A stretch of 5,864 bases of DNA. It comes from Maccoyibacter sp900556645. Its GTDB lineage: Bacteria; Bacillota; Clostridia; Lachnospirales; Lachnospiraceae. The stretch is from assembly GCA_958349535.1 (NCBI GenBank), contig CATWDJ010000046.1, positions 1 through 5,864 of the forward strand, read 5' to 3'. Below the pieces are notes generated by a model. That model was given only the letters and a program-made list of their open reading frames with translations. It did not search any database and was not told the DNA's origin. Positions 1 to 5,075 of this stretch are shown piece by piece. How positions within the stretch are numbered: position 1 is the stretch's first letter; each line of letters starts with the position of its first letter. The position numbers and the translations under genes are program-made.

Positions 1-184
1 GAGTAGATTTCTTTGAACCTCTAAATCCAAGACCACCGGCACTTGCCCATGATAATGCGTTACCTTCAGCATCTGTGATTGTAACAATTGTGTTGTTAAA
101 AGATGACTGAATATGTGCCTGTCCGCGTTCAACGTTTTTCTTTACACGCTTTTTTGTTACTTTTTTTGCAACTTTTTTAGCCAT
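1..184 (-). CDS. rpsK: 30S ribosomal protein S11 (uS11), 3' end beyond the window
   Basis: S11 forms part of the 30S platform, near the mRNA exit region and the 3' end of 16S rRNA. About 61 codons are visible, starting at an ATG (complement of 182-184) and running off the left edge. The N-terminus is lysine-rich (MAKKVAKKVTKKRVKKNVER). It is followed by the family's conserved block, with short matches such as HIQSSFNNTIVTITD, ALSWASAGGLGFRGSKKST. The gene follows rpsM by 45 nt, the usual order. The ribosome binding site is weak: only an AGGT-type match about 10 nt upstream, unlike the strong sites of its neighbours. Identification is firm. The missing C-terminal half cannot be assessed. Confidence 0.96.
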   Translation of the reverse strand, partial: MAKKVAKKVTKKRVKKNVERGQAHIQSSFNNTIVTITDAEGNALSWASAGGLGFRGSKKST

Positions 185-229
185 ATCTAAACTAACCTAC
201 TTTCTTCAAAATAATGTCATGCCGCCAAC

Positions 230-598
230 TTATTTCTTTTTGTTAGCAACAGTTCTCTTAGGACCTTTTCTGGTTCTTGCGTTTGTCTTTGTCTTCTGTC
301 CGCGTACCGGAAGTCCTTTTCTGTGACGGATACCACGATAGCATCCAATTTCCTGTAATCTCTTAATGTTGAGAGCGATATCTCTTCTCAAGTCACCTTC
401 TACCATCTGTGTTGCGTCGATGACTTCACTAATTCTCTTAACTTCTTCGTCAGTTAAATCTCTGACACGTGTATCAGGATCAACCTTTGCTTCGGCAAGG
501 ATACGGTTAGAGCTTACTCTTCCAATACCGTAAATATAAGTTAAGCCGATTTCTACACGTTTTTCTCTTGGTAAATCTACACCTGCGATACGAGCCAT
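230..598 (-). CDS. rpsM: 30S ribosomal protein S13 (uS13)
   Basis: S13 sits in the head of the 30S subunit and takes part in the inter-subunit bridges and P-site tRNA contact. The product is 122 aa, normal for the family. It begins MARIAGVDLPREKRVEIGLTY, continues with YGIGRVSSNRIL (helix-two-turn-helix region, about residues 23-34), and ends in the S13 signature GIRHRKGLPVRGQKTKTNARTRKGP and a lysine-rich tail that reaches toward P-site tRNA. The frame stays open upstream to a GTG at 691, but that extension does not resemble S13. The ATG at 598 has a GGAGGT site 9 nt ahead, so 598 is the start. It is preceded by an unusually long 257-nt gap after rpmJ that contains several potential RNA hairpins. 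Confidence 0.98.
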   Translation of the reverse strand: MARIAGVDLPREKRVEIGLTYIYGIGRVSSNRILAEAKVDPDTRVRDLTDEEVKRISEVIDATQMVEGDLRRDIALNIKRLQEIGCYRGIRHRKGLPVRGQKTKTNARTRKGPKRTVANKKK

Positions 599-607
599 GT
601 GTGTTAA

Positions 608-613
608 ACCTCC
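608..613 (-). promoter_or_regulatory. rpsM ribosome binding site
   Basis: The minus strand reads GGAGGT here, 9 nt before the ATG at 598. It decides the rpsM start in favour of the standard MARIAG N-terminus and against the upstream in-frame GTG at 691, which lacks a comparable site. Confidence 0.85.
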
Positions 614-651
614 ATTATTTCTGTCTGTTATTTGTGTCACGAAACAAACCC

Positions 652-687
652 ATGCAGCTACGGTCTCCCGCCCTGAAATGTGTGCAT
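652..687 (-). other. Possible GNRA-capped stem in the rpsM leader
   Basis: On the minus strand, ATGCA (683-687) can pair with TGCAT (652-656). Inside it, CGG (668-670) pairs with CCG (661-663) around a GAGA loop, which is a GNRA tetraloop. The internal loops between the two short helices are large and asymmetric, so the fold is only a possibility. It lies 54 nt upstream of the rpsM start. Seen by eye; no folding energy was computed. Confidence 0.3.
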
Positions 688-707
688 ACACCTGCTTCGT
701 TGTTACC

Positions 708-732
708 TGTAATTCCCACTTATGGGATTACA
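708..732 (-). other. Hairpin between rpmJ and rpsM (third of three)
   Basis: The minus strand reads TGTAATCCCA, loop TAAG, then TGGGAATTACA. This makes 10 base pairs with one bulged A and a 4-nt loop. No U-run follows, so it is not a simple terminator. It lies about 110 nt upstream of rpsM, just downstream of the U-run of the preceding hairpin. Its role is unknown: it could be part of a structured r-protein leader or an mRNA processing or stability element. Confidence 0.6.
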
Positions 733-734
733 TG

Positions 735-773
735 AAAAAGTGATATATGCCTCTCGGTATTAAAGCATATATC
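735..773 (-). terminator. Terminator-like hairpin with short U-run between rpmJ and rpsM
   Basis: On the minus strand GATATATGC (765-773) pairs perfectly with GCATATATC (742-750). Three more pairs (U-G, U-A, U-G) extend this to 12 bp around an 8-nt loop (AATACCGA). AC and then TTTTT (735-739) follow the stem. The stem is A/U-rich and the U-run short, so termination would be weak or partial. An attenuator lowering transcription from rpmJ into rpsM is possible, but so is a plain structural element. Assignment as a terminator is inference. Confidence 0.4.
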
Positions 774-786
774 GTTTTATTATGAA

Positions 787-816
787 TAGCATAGTACTTA
801 GAGCAATACCATGCTA
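787..816 (-). other. Hairpin between rpmJ and rpsM (first of three)
   Basis: On the minus-strand transcript TAGCATGGTA pairs with TACTATGCTA as a 10-bp helix including one G-U pair. Two further pairs (U-G, U-A) leave a 6-nt loop (GCTCTA). The G-U pairs form only in RNA read from the minus strand, the transcribed direction; on the other strand they are mismatches. It begins about 40 nt after the rpmJ stop and is followed by A-rich sequence, not a U-run. Confidence 0.6.
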
Positions 817-855
817 CAGCCGCACATAATTCATTTTACAAACAAGCTCCGGTAA

Positions 856-969
856 TTAACCCTGTCTCTGTTTGTGTTTCGGATTCTCACAGATTACTCT
901 GATGCTTCCTTTTCTCTTGATAACTTTGCATTTTTCGCAAATAGGTTTTACTGATGATCTTACTTTCAC
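856..969 (-). CDS. rpmJ: 50S ribosomal protein L36 (bL36), zinc-binding type
   Basis: L36 is the smallest 50S protein and helps organise 23S rRNA near the base of the L7/L12 stalk. The product is 37 aa, full length, beginning (M)KVRSSVKPICEKCKVIKRKG and ending NPKHKQRQG. The zinc ligands C11, C14, C27 and H32 are all present, so this is the zinc-ribbon form and not the cysteine-less paralogue. The start is GTG (complement of 967-969), 8 nt after an AAAGGAGAG site at 976-984; no ATG fits. It follows infA after 120 nt that carry a promoter and a hairpin, and precedes rpsM by 257 nt. It may therefore be the first gene of a separately initiated alpha-operon transcript. Confidence 0.97.
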   Translation of the reverse strand: MKVRSSVKPICEKCKVIKRKGSIRVICENPKHKQRQG

Positions 970-994
970 AGCAAACTCTCCTTTCTTCTATTGC

Positions 995-1027
995 CCCATT
1001 TCATGCGGTTTTCCGGCATTTTATGGG
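995..1027 (-). promoter_or_regulatory. Hairpin in the predicted rpmJ 5' leader
   Basis: On the minus strand the outer helix CCCAT/ATGGG (1023-1027 with 995-999) encloses a symmetric AAA/GAA internal loop. Inside are ATG/CAT (1017-1019 with 1003-1005 on the complement), one bulged C, and CGG/CCG around an AAAA loop. That gives 11 base pairs in 33 nt. It lies between the predicted transcription start (about 1046) and the rpmJ SD (976-984), where a fold could influence rpmJ translation or downstream transcription. Function is inference; no known leader family was recognised. Confidence 0.5.
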
Positions 1028-1052
1028 TATTTTCCAAAAGTGTCCGACTAAC

Positions 1053-1081
1053 ATTATAGCACGCACACTCTTAAAAATCAA
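1053..1081 (-). promoter_or_regulatory. Internal sigma-A-type promoter upstream of rpmJ
   Basis: The minus strand reads TTGATT (-35, 1076-1081), a 17-nt spacer, then TATAAT (-10, 1053-1058). A TG one base before the -10 (TGCTATAAT) gives an extended -10. The -10 matches consensus at 6 of 6 positions and the -35 at 4 of 6. Transcription would start near 1046, about 77 nt before the rpmJ GTG. The element lies wholly in the infA-rpmJ gap, so no coding constraint explains it. It would drive rpmJ, rpsM, rpsK and the rest of the alpha cluster. Confidence 0.8.
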
Positions 1082-1089
1082 GCTATTTC

Positions 1090-1308
1090 TTATTTATCTC
1101 TCCAGATGATTCTGCCTTTGGTCAAGTCATACGGAGACATCTCGATGGTTACCTTATCACCCGGTAAAATACGGATAAAGTTCATACGCAGCTTTCCGCT
1201 GATATGTGCTAAAATCTGATGTCCGTTTTCCAGTTCCACCTGAAACATTGCGTTCGGTAACTTTTCAACAACGGTTCCTTCTACTTCAATTACATCTGCT
1301 TTTGACAT
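1090..1308 (-). CDS. infA: Translation initiation factor IF-1
   Basis: IF-1 binds the 30S A site during initiation and acts with IF-2 and IF-3 to select the initiator tRNA. The product is 72 aa, the usual length: one S1-type OB-fold covering nearly all of it. Conserved stretches visible are EGTVVEKLPNAMFQVELENG, LAHISGKLRMNFIRILPGDKV, SPYDLTKGRI and the WRDK C-terminus. A second in-frame ATG lies two codons upstream (1314), but it leaves only 2 nt after the AGGAGG site. The ATG at 1308 has 8 nt and gives the standard MSKADVIE N-terminus, so 1308 is chosen. The gene follows the KOW protein gene by 15 nt. After its stop the cluster loosens and a new promoter appears. Confidence 0.98.
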   Translation of the reverse strand: MSKADVIEVEGTVVEKLPNAMFQVELENGHQILAHISGKLRMNFIRILPGDKVTIEMSPYDLTKGRIIWRDK

Positions 1309-1316
1309 TTTCATTT

Positions 1317-1322
1317 CCTCCT
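1317..1322 (-). promoter_or_regulatory. infA ribosome binding site
   Basis: AGGAGG on the minus strand, beginning two bases after the stop codon of the upstream KOW gene. Spacing is 8 nt to the ATG at 1308 and only 2 nt to the ATG at 1314, which favours the shorter 72-aa IF-1. Confidence 0.85.
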
Positions 1323-1323
1323 C

Positions 1324-1596
1324 TTATATGAAATCCTCTGATTCCTGTCTTAACTTTTGATATATTTTGATTGCACGTTTGACATTTTCATTTGTCGTTC
1401 CCGCTTCCATGACCTCTGTCACTTCTATGGGAAGATTTTTGATAAGCTGGATATGCTTTCTGTTTTTCTTTTTGGGTTTCTCCAGCGGCTTTGTCGTTCC
1501 GTTTACCAGATATACATATTCCTCATCTTCTTTTAATAAGAAATAAATCTGATTTTTGTCATGCCCCGCTTTGGTTTTCGCAAAGAATGTGTCCAT
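1324..1596 (-). CDS. Small KOW-domain RNA-binding protein (L14e/L27e-like)
   Basis: A 90-aa basic protein whose N-terminal half looks like a KOW-type SH3-like barrel. It has the K-x-KAGHDKNQ turn (residues 7-16), hydrophobic strands IYFLL and EYVYLVNG (17-33), and the basic motif KPLEKPKKKNRKHIQ (36-50). Proteins of this type, often annotated as KOW-domain or L14e/L27e-like RNA-binding proteins, are commonly encoded between map and infA in Firmicutes (YbzG in Bacillus subtilis is the likely counterpart). The C-terminal 40 residues are charged and probably helical. The start at 1596 has AGGAGG (1603-1608) with a 6-nt spacer. Gaps are 13 nt to map and 15 nt to infA. Context suggests a role in ribosome function or assembly, but the molecular function is unproven. 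Confidence 0.85.
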   Translation of the reverse strand: MDTFFAKTKAGHDKNQIYFLLKEDEEYVYLVNGTTKPLEKPKKKNRKHIQLIKNLPIEVTEVMEAGTTNENVKRAIKIYQKLRQESEDFI

Positions 1597-1609
1597 CCGT
1601 TTCCTCCTC

Positions 1610-2383
1610 TTACAGCTTTGCCTTTTCTTCCTCGGTAAGAGTCAGAATTTCCGGTTCTCCCTCTGTAATCAGCACTGTATTCTCATAGTGAGCGGATAAG
1701 GATCCATCCTCTGACACAACTGTCCAATCATCATCTAACCATTCCACATCCGGACGCCCTGCATTAATCATAGGCTCGATTGCTAAGGTCATTCCGCTCC
1801 GCAGCTTGATTCCTCTGCGAAGCTGTCTGAAATTTGGAATCTCAGGATCTTCATGTAAGTGTGTTCCAATTCCATGTCCCACCAAATCTCTGACCACTCC
1901 ATATCCGAATCCTTCGGCATAATCACCGATTGCTCCCGATATTTCGTATAAGTGATTCCCTGCTTTGGCATATTTGATACCTTCAAAGAAGCTCTGTTTG
2001 GTTCTTTCTATTAAAAGGGCTGCTTCCTGGGAAATTTCTCCGATACCATGGGTTCTGGCGGCATCGGAATGATAACCTTTATAGATTACTCCAATGTCCA
2101 GACTCACAATATCACCTTCCTGCAAAAGATGGTGCTTATTTGGAATCCCATGTACTACCTCATCATTTACAGATACACAGACGCTTGCCGGATATCCCTG
2201 ATAATTCTTAAAGGACGGCTCACATCCATAGCTTCTTATCATTTCTTCTCCGAGTCTGTCTACCTCAAAGGTAGACATTCCCGGTTTTAATTCATTTCCC
2301 AGATTTTGATGAACCTTCGCAAGAATTTCACCTGCGGCTCTCATCAATTCAATTTCTCTTGCAGATTTTATCGTTACCGACAT
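1610..2383 (-). CDS. map: Methionine aminopeptidase, type I
   Basis: Removes the N-terminal methionine from nascent proteins after deformylation when the second residue is small. The product is 257 aa, close to the short type Ia form without an N-terminal zinc extension. All five dinuclear metal ligands of the pita-bread fold are present: D96 (SLDIGV), D107 (HSDAARTH), H170 (GHGIGTHLHE), E203 (IEPM) and E234 (HYENTV). The catalytic histidines H78 (VVHGIPN) and H177 are also there. The start at 2383 lies 3 nt after the adk stop, with AGGAG (2392-2396) inside the last adk codons, so the two are probably translationally coupled. The adk-map pair is standard in spc clusters. Nothing suggests loss of function. 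Confidence 0.98.
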   Translation of the reverse strand: MSVTIKSAREIELMRAAGEILAKVHQNLGNELKPGMSTFEVDRLGEEMIRSYGCEPSFKNYQGYPASVCVSVNDEVVHGIPNKHHLLQEGDIVSLDIGVIYKGYHSDAARTHGIGEISQEAALLIERTKQSFFEGIKYAKAGNHLYEISGAIGDYAEGFGYGVVRDLVGHGIGTHLHEDPEIPNFRQLRRGIKLRSGMTLAIEPMINAGRPDVEWLDDDWTVVSEDGSLSAHYENTVLITEGEPEILTLTEEEKAKL

Positions 2384-2386
2384 ATT

Positions 2387-3031
2387 CTATGCTCCTAAGA
2401 TTTCAACGATAGAGGCAAAGCCTTCTTCTACACTCTTTGTTCCGTCGATTTCTTTTAAAATACCCTGTTTTGCATAGTACTCAATCAACGGCTGAGTCTG
2501 CTCATGGTATACGCCTAAACGTTTTAATACAGTCTCTGGCTGGTCATCTGCTCTGAACTGTAATTCGCCGCCGCAGTGATCGCAGATTCCCTCTGTCTTC
2601 GGAGGAATGTTTACGATATGGAACGGTGCTCCACATTTCGTACATACGCGTCTGCCGGACATTCTCTCTACGATTTTTTCATCAGCAATTTCGATGTCCA
2701 ATGCATAATCCATCTTCTCGTTGATTTTCTCAAGTGCTGCTGTCAACGCTTCTGCCTGCGGAATTGTACGTGGAAATCCATCTAATACAAATCCGTTTTT
2801 GCAGTCATCCTGCTGGATTCTATCCATAACTAAGTCACAAGTCAGTTCATCCGGTACTAAAAGACCCTGATCCATGTACTCTTTTGCTTTCTTTCCTAAT
2901 TCTGTTCCCTCTTTGATATTTGCACGGAAGATATCTCCTGTGGAAATATGAGGAATGCTATATTTCTCTGAAATTTTCTTTGCGTGTGTTCCTTTTCCTG
3001 CACCCGGTGCACCTAACATAATAATTTTCAT
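2387..3031 (-). CDS. adk: Adenylate kinase, long form with zinc-type LID
   Basis: Catalyses the reversible reaction ATP + AMP = 2 ADP in the cytoplasm. The product is 214 aa, the normal long-form length. Visible parts are the P-loop GAPGAGKGT (residues 7-15), the AMP-binding STGDIFR (30-36) and DGFPRT (84-89, R88), GRRV at the LID start (126-129), and a LID with C130, C133, C150 and C153 as zinc ligands, the Gram-positive arrangement. DDQPETVLKRL follows at 162-172. The frame stays open 25 codons further upstream (to 3106), overlapping secY. That extension is unlike Adk and runs through a hairpin, whereas the ATG at 3031 has AAGGAGG (3039-3045) 7 nt ahead and gives the standard MKIIMLGAPG start. 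Upstream is the 67-nt secY-adk gap; map follows 3 nt after the stop. Confidence 0.98.
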   Translation of the reverse strand: MKIIMLGAPGAGKGTHAKKISEKYSIPHISTGDIFRANIKEGTELGKKAKEYMDQGLLVPDELTCDLVMDRIQQDDCKNGFVLDGFPRTIPQAEALTAALEKINEKMDYALDIEIADEKIVERMSGRRVCTKCGAPFHIVNIPPKTEGICDHCGGELQFRADDQPETVLKRLGVYHEQTQPLIEYYAKQGILKEIDGTKSVEEGFASIVEILGA

Positions 3032-3038
3032 GTTAAAA

Positions 3039-3045
3039 CCTCCTT
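3039..3045 (-). promoter_or_regulatory. adk ribosome binding site
   Basis: AAGGAGG on the minus strand, 7 nt before the ATG at 3031. It fixes the adk start and excludes the longer in-frame reading that would overlap the end of secY. Confidence 0.85.
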
Positions 3046-3052
3046 TATAAAC

Positions 3053-3090
3053 ACCATTGGAGATACGGCTTTGCCTGTATCTCCTGTGGT
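3053..3090 (-). other. Strong intercistronic hairpin between secY and adk
   Basis: On the minus strand ACCA/TGGT (outer, 4 bp), GGAGATAC/GTATCTCC (8 bp) and GGC/GCC (3 bp) stack around an AAA loop, with a CA/AA internal loop and one bulged A. That is 15 base pairs in 38 nt and the most stable-looking fold seen in the window. No U-run follows, so it is not a classical terminator. It begins 8 nt after the secY stop and ends 7 nt before the adk SD. Likely roles are protecting or processing the mRNA or changing the SecY:Adk ratio. It could also be a copy of a dispersed palindromic repeat. Role unproven. Confidence 0.75.
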
Positions 3091-3098
3091 TCACATTA

Positions 3099-4415
3099 TT
3101 AGTCATTTAAAAAGCCTTTATAGTAACGAACCCTCATCTGTGATTCAATTTGTTTTAATGTTTCGATAACAACACCTACGATAATGATGATAGATGTTCC
3201 ACCGAAGCTGACGCTCGCACTAAATACTCCGTTGAAGAAAATCGGAATAATCGCTACGATAGTCAAACCGATAGCTCCTATAAAAATAATGTAATTCAAT
3301 ATATTTGTCAAATAATCACTGGTTGGTTTACCCGGTCTGATACCCGGAATAAATCCACCTGCTTTCTTCATGTTATTAGCAATTTCCATTGGATTAAAGG
3401 TAATGGATGTGTAGAAATATGCAAATAAAATCAGCAACAGAATATACACAATCATACCGATGGTATAAATCGGTTCTGACGGATTACACCAGTTAGACTG
3501 GGACAATCCTTTCAAAATCTTACTCCATACACCGGTTCCCTCATTTTTTCCTAAAATGGTTGCGATTACAACCGGAAACTGCATCAGGGACTGGGCGAAG
3601 ATAACCGGGATAACTCCCGCCGTGTTGACCTTCATCGGAATGAATGTCGACTGTCCTCCCACCTGTTTTCTTCCCTGAATCTTCTTGGAATACTGTACCG
3701 GAATCTTGCGGACTGCATCCTGAAGTATAACTACGAAGACTACAGTTACTAAAATGATTGCAATGATGATTGCTGCTGCCAGCACACCTTTTGCAGGAGA
3801 TTTTCCTGCTACAAACTGCTCGTACAGTGCATTTAAGTCTGCCGGAATACGGGAGATAATATTGATGACAAGGACGATGGAAATACCATTTCCCACACCC
3901 TTCTCGGTAATTCTCTCACCAATCCACATAACAACCGCAGAACCGGCTGTTAAAATAGCCACAACCATGATTACATTTTTTGCATCAAATGCATCCAGAT
4001 AGCCCGCTCTTCCGAAGCCGATTGCCATGGCTGTTCCCTCGATGAGTGCCAGCACAACCGTCAGATAACGGGTAATCTTTGTAATTTTCTTTCTTCCATC
4101 TTCTCCGTCCTTTTGTAATTCCTCTAATTTCGGAATTGCAATGGTTAAAAGCTGAATAATGATGGAAGATGTGATGTACGGTGTAATGTTCAGTGCAAAG
4201 ACGGACATCTGATAAAAAGAGCCGCCGGTAATTGCATCAAGGAAGCTGAATGCATCGCCTCCCTGAGTTGCAAACCAGTTTGCAAATACCTGACTGTTTA
4301 CACCCGGAACAGGCAACTGTGAGCCTATTCTAATCACAATGAGCATTAAGAATGTATAAATAATACGTTTTCTAATATCCTCAATCTTAAAGGCATTGCG
4401 GAGTGTCTCCAGCAT
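3099..4415 (-). CDS. secY: Preprotein translocase subunit SecY
   Basis: SecY forms the membrane pore of the SecYEG translocon, through which SecA or the ribosome pushes secreted and membrane proteins. The product is 438 aa with about ten hydrophobic segments, as expected. Family marks include the first helix region with LPVPGVN (34-40), the plug/TM2 signature GGSFYQMSVFALNITPYITS (64-83), GERITEKGVGNGIS (166-179) and RKIPVQYSKK (236-245). The cytoplasmic loop NPMEIANNMKKAGGFIPGIR (341-360) carries the conserved arginine R360, before PGKPT, needed for SecA-driven export. The ATG overlaps the rplO stop by one base (TAATG), preceded by GAGGTGATC, a long match to the 16S anti-SD, so coupling with rplO is likely. 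A hairpin follows the stop. Confidence 0.98.
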   Translation of the reverse strand: MLETLRNAFKIEDIRKRIIYTFLMLIVIRIGSQLPVPGVNSQVFANWFATQGGDAFSFLDAITGGSFYQMSVFALNITPYITSSIIIQLLTIAIPKLEELQKDGEDGRKKITKITRYLTVVLALIEGTAMAIGFGRAGYLDAFDAKNVIMVVAILTAGSAVVMWIGERITEKGVGNGISIVLVINIISRIPADLNALYEQFVAGKSPAKGVLAAAIIIAIILVTVVFVVILQDAVRKIPVQYSKKIQGRKQVGGQSTFIPMKVNTAGVIPVIFAQSLMQFPVVIATILGKNEGTGVWSKILKGLSQSNWCNPSEPIYTIGMIVYILLLILFAYFYTSITFNPMEIANNMKKAGGFIPGIRPGKPTSDYLTNILNYIIFIGAIGLTIVAIIPIFFNGVFSASVSFGGTSIIIIVGVVIETLKQIESQMRVRYYKGFLND

Positions 4416-4855
4416 TAGATCACCTCTGCTTTTCCACCAAGAGCCTCAATTTTTTCTTTTGCACTTGCACTGAATGCATTTGCCTGAACTGTAAGCTTCT
4501 TAGTAAATTCACCGTTTCCAAGAATCTTTACGCCATCTCTTGGATTCTTAACGATTCCTTTCTCGATTAATGTGTCTACAGAAACAACTGCATCATTGTC
4601 GAAGACTTCCAATGCTGAGAGATTGATACCAACGATTTCTTTGCTGTTACGATTGGTAAATCCTCTCTTTGGTAATCTTCTGTATAATGGCATCTGACCA
4701 CCTTCAAAACCTGGTCTCGGAGCTCCTGAACGAGCTTTCTGTCCTTTATGACCTTTTCCGGCTGTCTTACCATTTCCTGAACCGTGTCCACGTCCTCTTC
4801 TGAAATTATCACTATGCTTTGAACCTGCTGCAGGTGTTAAGTTTGATAAGTCCAT
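4415..4855 (-). CDS. rplO: 50S ribosomal protein L15 (uL15)
   Basis: L15 is a late-assembly 50S protein whose long N-terminal arm penetrates 23S rRNA. The product is 146 aa, normal length. It begins MDLSNLTPAAGS, then has the Gly/Lys/Arg-rich extension RRGRGHGSGNGKTAGKGHKG (19-38) and GFEGGQMPLYRRLPKRGF (49-66). The globular C-terminal half contains the signature-like run from LGNGEF to EALGGKAEVI (about 111-146). AGGAGGTG at 4861-4868 lies 5 nt before the ATG. Gaps are 23 nt to rpmD upstream, with a one-base overlap onto secY downstream. The rplO-secY order is typical. Confidence 0.98.
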   Translation of the reverse strand: MDLSNLTPAAGSKHSDNFRRGRGHGSGNGKTAGKGHKGQKARSGAPRPGFEGGQMPLYRRLPKRGFTNRNSKEIVGINLSALEVFDNDAVVSVDTLIEKGIVKNPRDGVKILGNGEFTKKLTVQANAFSASAKEKIEALGGKAEVI

Positions 4856-4878
4856 TCTGACACCTCCTATCTGTTTTT

Positions 4879-5061
4879 CTAGATTTCTTCTACTTTGATT
4901 AAATGTCTAACCTGCTGAATCATACCCTGAGTAGCTTTGTTGTTTGGGAATTCTTTAGACTGTCCGATTTTCTTCAGTCCCAAAGCTTCTACTGTTTTTT
5001 TGTTTTTCGGTACTGCACCGATGGTTGATTTCACAAGTGTGATTTTTACTTTATCTGCCAT
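4879..5061 (-). CDS. rpmD: 50S ribosomal protein L30 (uL30)
   Basis: L30 is a small 50S protein on 23S rRNA near the 5S region. The product is 60 aa, the usual bacterial size. It begins MADKVKITLVKSTIGAVPKN and continues with KTVEALGLKKIGQ (residues 22-34), the L30 signature region, ending RHLIKVEEI. A GGAGG site lies about 8 nt before the ATG, and the rpsE stop is 14 nt upstream. The rpsE-rpmD-rplO order supports the call. No anomalies seen. Confidence 0.97.
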   Translation of the reverse strand: MADKVKITLVKSTIGAVPKNKKTVEALGLKKIGQSKEFPNNKATQGMIQQVRHLIKVEEI

Positions 5062-5075
5062 TTTTTATTCCTCCC

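Noticed and set aside
599..691. In-frame N-terminal extension of rpsM to a GTG at 691
   Set aside because: The 31 extra residues do not resemble S13. The GTG lacks a good SD, and the internal ATG at 598 has GGAGGT at suitable spacing and the standard N-terminus.
779..806. Possible promoter TTGCTC, 16 nt, CATAAT facing rpsM
   Set aside because: The -35 matches only 3 of 6 bases, and the bases are better explained by the first hairpin of the gap. Too weak to call.
1309..1314. Alternative infA start two codons upstream
   Set aside because: It would leave only 2 nt between AGGAGG and the start codon. The downstream ATG has 8 nt and gives the usual 72-aa IF-1.
3046..3052. TATAAA-like -10 just before adk
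   Set aside because: No -35 at the right distance, and it abuts the adk SD, leaving no room for a usable transcript start.
3032..3106. 25-codon upstream extension of adk overlapping secY
   Set aside because: The extension runs through the secY-adk hairpin and has no Adk similarity. The ATG at 3031 has a strong SD and starts directly before the P-loop.
4576..4812. 78-aa minus-strand reading frame inside rplO
   Set aside because: Out-of-frame shadow of the L15 gene, with no recognisable features and no separate ribosome binding site noticed.
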